Positions 1-5,233 of a DNA stretch of 5,639 nucleotides are shown here, piece by piece. Source of the DNA: JBEKYH01 sp049511115 (GTDB lineage: Bacteria > Planctomycetota > Phycisphaerae > Tepidisphaerales > Tepidisphaeraceae); assembly GCA_049511115.1 (NCBI GenBank), contig JBEKYH010000354.1, positions 1 to 5,639 on the forward strand, read 5' to 3'. The first letter of the stretch is position 1, and each line of letters starts with the position of its first letter. The notes beneath the pieces were generated by a model that saw only the letters and a list, made by a program, of their open reading frames with translations, did not search any database and was not told the origin of the DNA. The position numbers and the translations under genes were made by a program.

Positions 1-1376
1 TCCTTGGTCAGCAGATCCACCCGCGCCACTTTAAATCCCGTCGGCCGGCTCAGCCGCAACCCATCCGGCCCGCCCGTCGAAAACGGAGCGCGATCGCCGA
101 ACAGCGCCACCACAATTCCGCCGCTGAAATTCTTGAACGGCCCGGTATTGGGAATAATGTCCAGCTTCGCCGCCCCCGCCTGCGCCGGGAAAACCCCTTT
201 CAGCCAGTTCGCCTTATCCGGCGCCGTCAGCCCCGTGGTCTGCTCGTCGATCAGCGCCGCGATTTCCTGGTAACCCGTGTTCCGCAGCAACTGCGACGGC
301 GGCTGATACTTCTCCTCGCCGATCAGTTCCAGCTCACGGCTGTAATCCGGCCACCCATACCAGGTCCCCATCGACCCGCGCCCCACAAGCTGGAACACCG
401 CATCCGGATCATTCACCACCGGCCGCGTGCCGCGCGCCTCCATCCCTTCGTCGGTGAAATAAATGCGATGGAAATCCCCGCAGACGATGCCGCGCGCCCA
501 GTGCGTCCCCCACGCCTCCACGCGCAAATCCCCGCCCTGCGGCGAAATCGAATACACCGCCCCCGTCGGCTTTCCATTGGCCGGCCGTTGAATGTGCAGA
601 TTGTCGCCCACATTAAAAGGCTGGAACGGCCCGGTCACCGCGATCTCCGCCCCGCTGAACAGCCCGGCCAGCGGATTGTCCGAATTGAATCGATACCCCT
701 GCAGCTTCAGCGGAATAAACGGCACATCACAGAATTCCGGATGCTTGGCCACCCACCCCACCTGCCAGTTGTCCAGCCCCACCACCCCGCTGTTGGTCGC
801 CGACCCCACCGTGAAATACAGCCGCCCGTTCTCGTCGGCGCAAATGTCCCCCATCTTGTAATCGCCGCGCGCCGGAATGTCCGACACCACCGGCGTGTGG
901 CTCCCGTCATATCCAAACGCCGTCACCTCGCCATTCCCGCTGGCGTTCTGATGCGTTACATAAAGTTTCCCGCCCACCGCGACCATGCCCCCGACCGGTC
1001 CATAAATCTGAAACCCCGTCTTCACAAACGGAATGTGCCGTCCCACCGGATAAATATTGAAGACCTGCTGCCCCTCCGGCGCGCTCGGCTTATAAGCAAA
1101 GATGTGCGGCTCCAGGTCCTCAATCGTCCCGCCCCCTTCGGCGATAAACATCGTCCCTTGCGAATCAAAACAAATTGCCGTCGGCGCCGTCAGGTTCACA
1201 ATCAGCGGCTTCACCCCAAACCCCGTCGGATACTCCATAAACCGCCGGTCCACCAGCGTCTGATCGCGCTCGCTCAGCACCACCGGGTTATGAATGCACC
1301 CCGTGGCCAACGCCAAAAACGCCAACCCCAATAACTTGGCCAAAGCGCGGATGGATATGATTCGGCTTTCTTTCAA
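1..1376 (-). CDS. Secreted lipoprotein with a beta-propeller, glucose/sorbosone dehydrogenase-like (3' end cut by window)
   Basis: The first 458 residues are present; the C-terminus lies beyond base 1. The start is TTG at 1376-1374. An in-frame stop TAA (1391-1389) lies just upstream, no ATG occurs before residue 60 or so, and an AAGGA ribosome site (1390-1386) stands 9 bases before the TTG. Residues 1-27 form a lipoprotein signal: basic start (KESRIISIRALAK), hydrophobic LLGLAFLALA, then ATGC with Cys27 as the lipidated residue, so the protein should be exported and membrane-anchored. The mature part repeats propeller-like strands of the type DSQGTMFIAEGG, GGKLYVTHQN, DENGRLYFTVGS and HRIYFTDEG. 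Later come YGWPDY (340-345) and, near the cut end, GGIVVALFGDR followed by GFKVARVDL, which recall the end of soluble glucose/sorbosone dehydrogenases (GSDH family). I cannot identify quinone or metal ligands, so oxidoreductase activity is unproven; an NHL or SMP-30-like propeller is the alternative. It lies downstream of the malate dehydrogenase gene, same strand, 185 bases away. Confidence 0.72.
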   Translation of the reverse strand, partial: MKESRIISIRALAKLLGLAFLALATGCIHNPVVLSERDQTLVDRRFMEYPTGFGVKPLIVNLTAPTAICFDSQGTMFIAEGGGTIEDLEPHIFAYKPSAPEGQQVFNIYPVGRHIPFVKTGFQIYGPVGGMVAVGGKLYVTHQNASGNGEVTAFGYDGSHTPVVSDIPARGDYKMGDICADENGRLYFTVGSATNSGVVGLDNWQVGWVAKHPEFCDVPFIPLKLQGYRFNSDNPLAGLFSGAEIAVTGPFQPFNVGDNLHIQRPANGKPTGAVYSISPQGGDLRVEAWGTHWARGIVCGDFHRIYFTDEGMEARGTRPVVNDPDAVFQLVGRGSMGTWYGWPDYSRELELIGEEKYQPPSQLLRNTGYQEIAALIDEQTTGLTAPDKANWLKGVFPAQAGAAKLDIIPNTGPFKNFSGGIVVALFGDRAPFSTGGPDGLRLSRPTGFKVARVDLLTK

Positions 1377-1385
1377 TGCGTGTTT

Positions 1386-1390
1386 TCCTT
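1386..1390 (-). promoter_or_regulatory. Ribosome binding site AAGGA deciding a TTG start
   Basis: Read on the minus strand, AAGGA stands 9 bases before TTG (1376-1374). A stop codon in the same frame (TAA, 1391-1389) overlaps its first two bases, so translation cannot begin further upstream. The next in-frame ATG would remove the whole lipoprotein signal. Confidence 0.7.
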
Positions 1391-1435
1391 AACAGCCCAG
1401 TTCTTCGTCGACCACCCACTGCAACCGCCGTATTT

Positions 1436-1465
1436 CCCCCTCTCCATGTACTAAAGGAGAGGGGG
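1436..1465. repeat. GC-rich perfect hairpin, 10-bp stem
   Basis: CCCCCTCTCC (1436-1445) and GGAGAGGGGG (1456-1465) are exact reverse complements around the 10-base spacer ATGTACTAAA. It lies between malate dehydrogenase and the lipoprotein gene, both read leftward. No T-run follows on either strand, so it is not a classical intrinsic terminator. It may reduce read-through or protect the 3' end of the upstream transcript, but a dispersed palindromic element is as likely. Confidence 0.7.
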
Positions 1466-1491
1466 CCGGGGTGAGGGTTCTTCTGCATCCC

Positions 1492-1516
1492 CCCTCCCCC
1501 GGTAGCCGGGGGAGGG
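1492..1516. repeat. GC-rich perfect hairpin, 11-bp stem
   Basis: CCCTCCCCCGG (1492-1502) and CCGGGGGAGGG (1506-1516) pair perfectly around a 3-base loop TAG. It sits 27 bases from the hairpin at 1436-1465, so the malate dehydrogenase transcript would carry two strong stem-loops in a row before the lipoprotein gene. There is no T-tract. The core CCCCCGG...CCGGGGGAGG recurs at 2908-2930, which supports a dispersed repeat family. Confidence 0.7.
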
Positions 1517-1561
1517 TCGGGGAGGGGGCCTCTTTCTTCGCCCACCACTCCACCCACCCCC

Positions 1562-2497
1562 TCACATTTTAACCACCTTCACCAAATCCCGAACATGCTG
1601 CACGCTCGTCGCCATCATGGCCTTCTCGGCCTCATCTAATTCAATCTCAATGATGCGTTCCACCCCCGCGCTCCCCAGCACGCAAGGCACTCCCACAAAA
1701 TACCCGCCAACGCCGTACTCGCCATCGCAATACGCCGCGCACGGCAGGATTCGCTTCTTATCCCGGATCACCGCTTCGGCCATCTGCACTGTCGCCGCCG
1801 CCGGGGCGTAATAGGCGCTTCCCTTTTCCAGCAGCGAAACAATCTCCGCCCCGCCGTTGCGGGTGCGCTTGATGATCTCCGCGAGCCGCTCCGGCTTAAC
1901 CAGTTGCGTGATGGGAATCCCCCCCGCAAACGTGTACCGCGCCAGCGGCACCATATCATCGCCATGCCCGCCCAGCAGCAGCGCCTGCACATCCTCCACG
2001 CTGCATCCGACCTCGGCCGCGAGAAACGCCCGATACCGCGCCGTATCCAGCACTCCCGCCTGCCCGATCACCTGCTTCGGCGGCAGCCCGCTGGCTTTCC
2101 ACGCCACGTAGACCATCGCATCCAGAGGATTGCTCACCACGATCAGCACCGCATGAGGCGAATGCCTGGCCACATTCTGGGAAACTTCCTTGACGATCGC
2201 CGTATTGGTGGCAATCAGATCGTCGCGGCTCATCCCCGGCTTGCGCGGAATGCCGGCCGTGATGATCACCACGTCGCTCCCCTCGGTCGGCCCGTATTCC
2301 GTCGCCCCCACGATGCGGCTGTCAAACCCCTCAATCGGCGACGATTGATAAAGGTCCAGCGCCTTCCCCGCCGGCATCCCCTTGGTGGCCGGAATGTCCA
2401 CAAGAACAATGTCCCCCAGTTCCTTGCTCGCCGCCCAGTGAGCCGCGGTGGCCCCGACATTTCCCGCTCCGATGATGCTGATCTTGGCTCGACGCAT
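1562..2497 (-). CDS. mdh: Malate dehydrogenase (NAD-dependent, LDH-like type)
   Basis: Catalyses reversible oxidation of malate to oxaloacetate with NAD in the cytoplasm, a citric-acid-cycle step. I start it at ATG 2497-2495, giving 311 residues that begin MRRAKISIIG, the usual beginning for this family; a GGAGG site (2513-2509) lies 11 bases before it. The ATG at 2515 would add six residues but has no ribosome site. Numbered from 2497: nucleotide-binding GAGNVG at 10-15; Asp34 ending strand two, fitting NAD rather than NADP; substrate-loop arginines Arg85 and Arg91 in IPRKPGMSRDD, which mark malate rather than lactate use; Asn123 in VSNPLD; Asp151 and Arg154 in GVLDTARYR; catalytic His178 in GGHGDD. 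The stretch GQAGVLDTARYR and the ending VGGYFVGVPCVLGSAGVE resemble the tetrameric Chloroflexus-type enzyme. All catalytic residues are present, so I expect an active enzyme. The family call is very secure. Confidence 0.97.
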   Translation of the reverse strand: MRRAKISIIGAGNVGATAAHWAASKELGDIVLVDIPATKGMPAGKALDLYQSSPIEGFDSRIVGATEYGPTEGSDVVIITAGIPRKPGMSRDDLIATNTAIVKEVSQNVARHSPHAVLIVVSNPLDAMVYVAWKASGLPPKQVIGQAGVLDTARYRAFLAAEVGCSVEDVQALLLGGHGDDMVPLARYTFAGGIPITQLVKPERLAEIIKRTRNGGAEIVSLLEKGSAYYAPAAATVQMAEAVIRDKKRILPCAAYCDGEYGVGGYFVGVPCVLGSAGVERIIEIELDEAEKAMMATSVQHVRDLVKVVKM

Positions 2498-2528
2498 GAT
2501 AAATGTTGCCTCCATTGCGGATCGCCCC

Positions 2529-2543
2529 GGCGGCTACGCCGCC
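2529..2543. repeat. Small GC-rich hairpin in the presumed mdh leader
   Basis: GGCGGC (2529-2534) and GCCGCC (2538-2543) pair around a 3-base loop. It lies between the proposed mdh promoter and the mdh ribosome site, so it would form in the 5' leader. The stem is only six pairs and such motifs arise easily in GC-rich DNA; I assign no function. Confidence 0.35.
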
Positions 2544-2566
2544 CGCCGAAGCGTCCACGAGCGGGG

Positions 2567-2594
2567 ATTATGGGCAAATGTGCGGGGGATTCAA
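2567..2594 (-). promoter_or_regulatory. Candidate sigma70-type promoter for mdh
   Basis: On the minus strand, CATAAT (2572-2567) matches the -10 consensus at five of six positions. TTGAAT (2594-2589) lies 16 bases upstream and matches the -35 consensus at four of six. Transcription would begin near 2560 and leave a leader of about 60 bases before the mdh ATG. Its position directly upstream of mdh supports the call; the match alone is modest. Confidence 0.4.
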
Positions 2595-2615
2595 ATGGCT
2601 GAGGGGGTGACAGGG

Positions 2616-2675
2616 TGACAAGTCGAAGACCCGCCGTGTGCGGGATGACAAGTCGAAGACCCTCCGCGTGCGAGG
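2616..2675. repeat. Two tandem copies of a 30-bp unit
   Basis: The units at 2616-2645 and 2646-2675 both begin TGACAAGTCGAAGACCC and match at 26 of 30 positions by my count. The four differences are all in the second half, where both copies keep a GTGCG core. The block is preceded by the related short motif GGTGACAGGGTGACA (2606-2620). It is a non-coding minisatellite-like element. Confidence 0.75.
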
Positions 2676-2697
2676 TGAGGGGCCGCCTTTAGCTCGA

Positions 2698-2717
2698 CTT
2701 TCGCCTTTCGCCTTTCG
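2698..2717. repeat. Short tandem repeat CTTTCGC x 2.9
   Basis: CTTTCGC occurs at 2698-2704 and 2705-2711, followed by CTTTCG at 2712-2717. It is a simple 7-bp tandem array next to the 30-bp units, likely from slippage. Confidence 0.65.
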
Positions 2718-2761
2718 ATGGCGTTCGCTGGCGAAGGCCGGATTCTCCGGGACCAAGGGCG

Positions 2762-2794
2762 TTGGGCGCTTTTGGACAGTTTTGGGCGCTTTTG
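2762..2794. repeat. Direct repeat TTGGGCGCTTTTG, 20-bp spacing
   Basis: TTGGGCGCTTTTG occurs exactly at 2762-2774 and at 2782-2794. Two copies spaced by two helical turns could bind a protein on one face, but the block lies inside the repeat-rich gap and no start codon lies suitably close, so a dispersed repeat is the simpler reading. Confidence 0.6.
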
Positions 2795-2818
2795 CACAAA
2801 TCGCACTGCACGAGCCAG

Positions 2819-2868
2819 TAGGGTGGGCACTGCCCACCGGACTGCAAAGGTGGGCGATGCCCACCCTA
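2819..2868. repeat. Paired GGTGGGC/GCCCACC palindromes forming one long inverted repeat
   Basis: The left arm (2819-2838) and right arm (2849-2868) are each near-palindromes: GGTGGGCACTGCCCACC and GGTGGGCGATGCCCACC. The arms are also reverse complements of each other at 18 of 20 positions, around the spacer GGACTGCAAA. The DNA can therefore fold as two small hairpins or one long one. This twin arrangement resembles REP-like elements that I recall as abundant between genes in planctomycetes. Confidence 0.75.
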
Positions 2869-2907
2869 TATACTGTCAGTTATTCACAGTGGCCGGCTTT
2901 ACCTCCG

Positions 2908-2925
2908 CCCCCGGTACACCGGGGG
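2908..2925. repeat. Hairpin CCCCCGGT/ACCGGGGG
   Basis: CCCCCGGT (2908-2915) and ACCGGGGG (2918-2925) are exact reverse complements with two bases between them; part of the stem must open to form a loop. Flanking CTCC (2903-2906) and GGA (2927-2929) extend it weakly. The core and the following GGAGG match the hairpin at 1492-1516, so these are probably two copies of one dispersed element. Confidence 0.6.
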
Positions 2926-3091
2926 AGGAAAGAGGAGGGGGTTCGGTGCGATAGTCGCTGGAAAGAGAACCTGCATGGCCTGCCGCAATGGAAAACGTAA
3001 ACGGCAACCGGCCTCCTACCGCCCGCGTCAAACCGCGAAGGCGAAAGATCGCCTGAGAGGTCGCCACCGCATGAGATGTAAGCTAGACCAG

Positions 3092-3586
3092 CTATCGGGG
3101 ACCCCGCGCTACGAAGCGCAAATGCTGCTCGAGAAGCTCATCAAGAACCTTCGGCGGAACGCGGAAGTTTGTAGCCTTCAACTTGTCGAATGCCCCCTTC
3201 AAGTCCGGAAGGACGCCGGCGTTTGCCGCATTAAGCAGCATGGCCGCGGTACGGGCGGTAGGAATGTGGCGGACAATCGCCGCCTCTCTTCCGCGACTCT
3301 CGTCGATCAGCAATAAATCCGCTTTGAGTTCGCGAGCCAGACTGATGGCGGCGCACTCGCCGGGGTCTATCCCTTCGATGTGTTCCATTGTCAAAGGCGA
3401 GCGGACGGCAAGCCACGTCGGAGGCGCGGCGGCAAACGCACGAACTTCCGCGGGCCGCTTCCGGCTGGCAAGTTCCGCCGCGACTTCCGGCGGGATGATG
3501 ACCGAACCGTATAAGCGCGGAAGTATTTCTACATGACCGATTTTCACCAGCCCAATGAGAGGGGATGTATCGGCCACCACCAGCAT
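3092..3586 (-). CDS. PIN-domain toxin, DUF3368 family
   Basis: A 164-residue predicted ribonuclease, the toxin half of a toxin-antitoxin pair. I start it at ATG 3586-3584, which shares one base with the stop codon of the antitoxin gene (TGATG), so translation is probably coupled; a TTG one codon earlier is less likely. PIN-fold acidic residues are in place: Asp6 in VADTSPLIGL, Glu38 in PPEVAAELA, Glu77 in DPGECAAISLA, and Asp95 in LLIDESRGR. Together they would bind divalent metal for RNA cleavage. The C-terminal part, TARTAAMLLNAANAGVLPDLKGAFDKLKATNFRV, matches the usual DUF3368 ending (a Gly-to-Leu-rich helix, then a G-[IV]-[IL]-P segment), so the gene is full length and looks intact. Its RNA target cannot be read from the sequence. 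I am confident of the family and fairly confident of the toxin role from the pairing. Confidence 0.88.
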   Translation of the reverse strand: MLVVADTSPLIGLVKIGHVEILPRLYGSVIIPPEVAAELASRKRPAEVRAFAAAPPTWLAVRSPLTMEHIEGIDPGECAAISLARELKADLLLIDESRGREAAIVRHIPTARTAAMLLNAANAGVLPDLKGAFDKLKATNFRVPPKVLDELLEQHLRFVARGPR

Positions 3587-3858
3587 CAATTGCCCGTCGG
3601 CCGCAGGCGTTCGAGGGTGCGAGCGTCCTGGAGATAATCCTCTACAGACCCAAGGTCCTCCGTCACATGATGCTTATGGAGAACCTCTTCGGTCTCGATG
3701 CGGTCGATCCCTAGAGCCTTTGAAAGTGCAAGATGAGAAAGCCTTCCCCGCCGGTAGAGTGCGACCAGAAACGCCTCTTTGGCCTCGGAGTCGAGGTCCT
3801 TCAGGTCGTGGCGGAGCGATTGCTCCAAGTCAGAGGGAAGTTCAAAGGTCACCGCCAT
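3586..3858 (-). CDS. UPF0175-family antitoxin (helix-turn-helix)
   Basis: A 90-residue partner of the PIN toxin that follows it with a one-base overlap. I start at ATG 3858-3856 (MAVTFELPSDLEQSL), the typical UPF0175 opening; GGTGAG (3867-3862) is a weak ribosome site three bases ahead. The frame stays open upstream to 3984, but that extension reads through the repeat DNA at 3921-4034 and resembles no family. Residues 26-35 (AKEAFLVALY) and 38-62 (GRLSHLALSKALGIDRIETEEVLHK) form the family's helix-turn-helix, and the acidic tail TEDLGSVEDYLQDARTLERL is the expected toxin-wrapping segment. UPF0175 proteins are commonly paired with DUF3368 PIN proteins; by analogy with other PIN systems the antitoxin should bind the toxin, block its active site and repress its own operon. 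Autorepression is inference. Confidence 0.85.
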   Translation of the reverse strand: MAVTFELPSDLEQSLRHDLKDLDSEAKEAFLVALYRRGRLSHLALSKALGIDRIETEEVLHKHHVTEDLGSVEDYLQDARTLERLRPTGN

Positions 3859-3920
3859 ATTCTCACCATCAGCCAATTTACCACATTCTACGCCGGATAC
3901 ACGTACTCCCGGATTGCAGT

Positions 3921-3977
3921 CAGCGGGGTGGCACTGCCAGCACCGGTCACGGGCCGAGCCGACCCAGCCCACCCTGC
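3921..3977. repeat. Imperfect inverted repeat related to the GGTGGGC family
   Basis: GGGTGGC (3926-3932) faces GCCCACCC (3967-3974) with one bulged base, and GGTC (3945-3948) faces GACC (3961-3964) inside it. The motif GGTGGCACTGCC is close to the GGTGGGCACTGCCCACC palindrome at 2822-2838, so it is probably a diverged copy of that element. Confidence 0.45.
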
Positions 3978-3982
3978 GCGCC

Positions 3983-4034
3983 AAATACGTGGCTGTCCCC
4001 GACGTTCAAAAAAGCCAGAATAGGTGGCTGTCCC
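3983..4034. repeat. Two copies of GTGGCTGTCCC, 35-bp period
   Basis: AAATACGTGGCTGTCCC (3983-3999) and GAATAGGTGGCTGTCCC (4018-4034) match at 15 of 17 positions. On the minus strand they read GGGACAGCCAC. I recall such units as dispersed non-coding repeats in planctomycete genomes; no transposase gene is visible here. Confidence 0.55.
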
Positions 4035-4206
4035 TCGGCGCTGACCGCGCTCCCGGAGCGAAGACCGAGCGTCGCGATACATGCTCAGCGCACAAGACTA
4101 GATCGAAAATCAGGGCCGCAATTGGCTCACCCTTCTCGCAGAGAATCAAGCTCGGTCAGGCCCCGATACATTCAAAGTTTGAAGCCGTCCAAGGGATTCC
4201 TCGGCG

Positions 4207-4770
4207 TCAGTTAACGTGCCGCCGGGCCATGCGAATGTTAGCTCCACTCATGTTTATGCGGAGACGCAGCATTTTCAAACTAACGCCGTATTCCAGGCTC
4301 GCAGCCTTATCATCCAACCCGCGTATTAGGATTTGAAAGGCTGCCTGATCGGGAATTAGCATTACGCCACTCAGCCAAGCGGCTTCGTCTTCGATATCTC
4401 GGTCTACCTGGCGACAACCGGATGCATCCAGGGGAGGCATCATGGGATGCTTTAGCACGATGTGCGAGAATTCGTGTGCGATGTTACTTCGCTGGCGGAC
4501 GGGCGCGTGGCAATCGTTATGTAAGATAAAGTGCCTGCCATCGCCGCGTGGAAGCGTGACCGCCGAGAACGCACTAGGGTCATTCTTGGTCAGTTGCCGC
4601 ACAGCCCAGCCAAGTCTATTTGCGAACGAGGTTAGCGGGACGATGGGTACATCAAGGCTCTTGCCGAGAACATCAAGGTCGATTGGATCCTCAGCGCGCA
4701 AGCCGATGTCGGCCCGCAGTTGTACTGCGATCCGATTCGCCGCCGCCTTAAACCCACGTCTCAAGCTCAT
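4207..4770 (-). CDS. ImmA/IrrE-family metallopeptidase
   Basis: A 187-residue predicted zinc peptidase. The motif HEFSH (99-103) gives two zinc-binding histidines and the catalytic glutamate, and EDEAAWLSGVMLIP (127-140) supplies the family's downstream glutamate ligand, most likely Glu129. The N-terminal half (DPIDLDVLGKSLDVPIVPL) matches the usual ImmA pre-domain, and the tail SLEYGVSLKMLRLRINMSG is the usual helical end with a winged-helix-like look. ImmA cleaves the partner XRE repressor ImmR in the ICEBs1 mobile element, while IrrE/DdrO does so in the Deinococcus radiation response. Here the gene starts four bases after the stop of an XRE gene, so the two are clearly co-transcribed and that repressor is the likely substrate. 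No membrane segment or signal is seen; the protein should be cytoplasmic. Catalytic residues are intact. Substrate assignment is inference from position. Confidence 0.9.
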   Translation of the reverse strand: MSLRRGFKAAANRIAVQLRADIGLRAEDPIDLDVLGKSLDVPIVPLTSFANRLGWAVRQLTKNDPSAFSAVTLPRGDGRHFILHNDCHAPVRQRSNIAHEFSHIVLKHPMMPPLDASGCRQVDRDIEDEAAWLSGVMLIPDQAAFQILIRGLDDKAASLEYGVSLKMLRLRINMSGANIRMARRHVN

Positions 4771-4774
4771 TTCT

Positions 4775-5119
4775 TCACTTTGTTTTGAATTGCTCGTAAG
4801 CAGCCTTAATTATTGCTTCCATCGCGTCGGCGCTCGATGTGGAAAGATTGGCGTTGGCACGGAGATAAGCCACGATTTGCGCGAGCGGCTCCGCCGAAAC
4901 CTCTTTGTCCGTCCGGATGAAATCGTCAGCCTTTAGACCCGACCACGCCAGGAGCGCAGCTAGACCCCCAACGTCCGGCCGCTTCCCCTGCCCCATTCTC
5001 GTTAACGTGGAAGCGCTAACCCCCGATTGCTCAGCTACTTGTTTCCAAGTGAGACGCTTCGACTCCCTCTGCCTATTTATGGCGGCGTAGAACGCCACTT
5101 CATCGAACTTTCCTCGCAT
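4775..5119 (-). CDS. XRE-family helix-turn-helix regulator
   Basis: A 114-residue DNA-binding protein starting at ATG 5119-5117, four bases after a GGAGG site (5128-5124). The ATG at 5137 has no ribosome site. Residues 8-68 make a Cro/C1-type domain: the helix-turn-helix spans about 24-45 (TWKQVAEQSGVSASTLTRMGQG), followed by GKRPDVGGLAALLAWSGLKADDF. The remaining 45 residues (EVSAEPLAQIVAYLRANANLSTSSADAMEAIIKAAYEQF) are helical and may dimerise or carry the site cut by the peptidase next door. It leads the operon with the ImmA gene and is transcribed away from the ubiquitin-like gene, so the shared intergenic region is its likely operator; two dyads there (5139-5157, 5182-5199) are candidate binding sites. 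The domain is certain; repressor role and target are inferred from layout. Confidence 0.9.
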   Translation of the reverse strand: MRGKFDEVAFYAAINRQRESKRLTWKQVAEQSGVSASTLTRMGQGKRPDVGGLAALLAWSGLKADDFIRTDKEVSAEPLAQIVAYLRANANLSTSSADAMEAIIKAAYEQFKTK

Positions 5120-5138
5120 CAGACCTCCAAATTCCATT

Positions 5139-5157
5139 AGTGAAATTACATTTTACT
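5139..5157. promoter_or_regulatory. Candidate operator near the XRE gene
   Basis: AGTGAAATTACATTTTACT is an imperfect dyad: AGTGAAA and TTTTACT pair at six of seven positions around TTACA. It covers the possible leftward -10 elements about 20 bases before the XRE start, where an autorepressor would bind. It shares TGAAAT and an ATTnTA block with the reverse strand of the dyad at 5182-5199, though with different spacing. Confidence 0.35.
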
Positions 5158-5158
5158 C

Positions 5159-5187
5159 TTGCAATTCATCGTGGCCCCACTTACAAT
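5159..5187 (+). promoter_or_regulatory. Sigma70-type promoter for the ubiquitin-like operon
   Basis: TTGCAA (5159-5164) is a four-of-six -35 element, the spacer is exactly 17 bases, and TACAAT (5182-5187) is a five-of-six -10 element. Transcription would start near 5194, leaving a leader of about 40 bases before ATG 5234. This is the best promoter match in the window and lies where one is needed. Confidence 0.6.
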
Positions 5188-5199
5188 GATTTCAGTGTA
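5182..5199. promoter_or_regulatory. Candidate repressor operator over the -10 element
   Basis: TACAATGATTTCAGTGTA has dyad symmetry at seven of nine base pairs (TACA-TGA...TCA-TGTA). It begins at the first base of the -10 hexamer and ends beyond the expected transcription start, so a bound protein would block the promoter. The divergent XRE protein is the obvious candidate; this is inference. Confidence 0.45.
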
Positions 5200-5233
5200 G
5201 CAATTGACCGCCAGTTTCGCAACCGGAGATTTT

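Larger units (their letters stand above)
2600..3091. other. Gene-free stretch rich in dispersed repeats
   Basis: Between mdh and the PIN toxin gene I see no convincing gene. Open frames here run through palindromes and tandem units and give low-complexity peptides rich in Pro, Arg and Gly with no recognisable domain. The stretch holds a 30-bp tandem repeat, a 7-bp tandem repeat, a 20-bp-spaced direct repeat, a pair of GGTGGGC palindromes and a CCCCCGG hairpin, each listed separately. Positions 2945-3091 show nothing I recognise. Confidence 0.6.
3859..4206. other. Gap between toxin-antitoxin pair and ImmA operon, with repeats
   Basis: I find no believable gene in these 348 bases: the long plus-strand frames have no recognisable domain and overlap real minus-strand genes. 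On the minus strand TAGAAT (3890-3885) could be a -10 element for the antitoxin gene, but no fair -35 lies upstream of it. Positions 3921-4034 hold dispersed repeat units listed separately. CGCTCC/GGAGCG (4048-4060), TTCTC/GAGAA (4133-4145) and TTCAAAGTTTGAA (4171-4183) are small inverted repeats without a T-run, so none is a clear terminator for the ImmA operon. Confidence 0.5.
5120..5233. promoter_or_regulatory. Divergent control region between XRE and ubiquitin-like genes
   Basis: These 114 bases separate the two start codons and are about 41% G+C by my count, clearly lower than the flanking genes. They hold ribosome sites for both genes, a promoter facing right (5159-5187) and two dyads. 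TTGCAA (5159-5164) is itself a palindrome and could serve as the -35 in both directions; leftward, a 17-base spacer leads to ACTAAT (5141-5136), a four-of-six -10. TAAAAT (5155-5150) and TGTAAT (5150-5145) are better leftward -10 matches but lack a good -35. Confidence 0.6.

Noticed and set aside
468..1334. Long plus-strand open frame (288 codons)
   Set aside because: It lies opposite the lipoprotein gene, which has a lipoprotein signal and propeller repeats. The plus-strand product is His-, Arg- and Pro-rich with no domain, as expected of a shadow frame in GC-rich DNA.
1436..1516. Intrinsic terminator of mdh
   Set aside because: The stems are strong but no T-run follows on the minus strand, so a classical terminator cannot be claimed.
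1904..2602. Plus-strand open frame (232 codons) opposite mdh
   Set aside because: It mirrors malate dehydrogenase, whose motifs are all intact; its product is Arg/His-rich without any family resemblance.
2616..2675. Possible CRISPR array
   Set aside because: The 30-bp units abut directly with no spacers, there are only two, and no cas gene is near.
2568..3067. Several short open frames between mdh and the PIN gene
   Set aside because: Each runs through the palindromes and tandem units and translates them into repetitive peptides; none has a convincing ribosome site.
3859..3984. 42-residue N-terminal extension of the antitoxin
   Set aside because: The extension reads through the repeat DNA, while MAVTFELPSDLEQSL at 3858 is the normal UPF0175 start.
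3555..4336. Plus-strand open frames across the toxin-antitoxin pair and following gap
   Set aside because: They overlap well-supported minus-strand genes, give Ser/Pro/Arg-rich peptides and have no domain.
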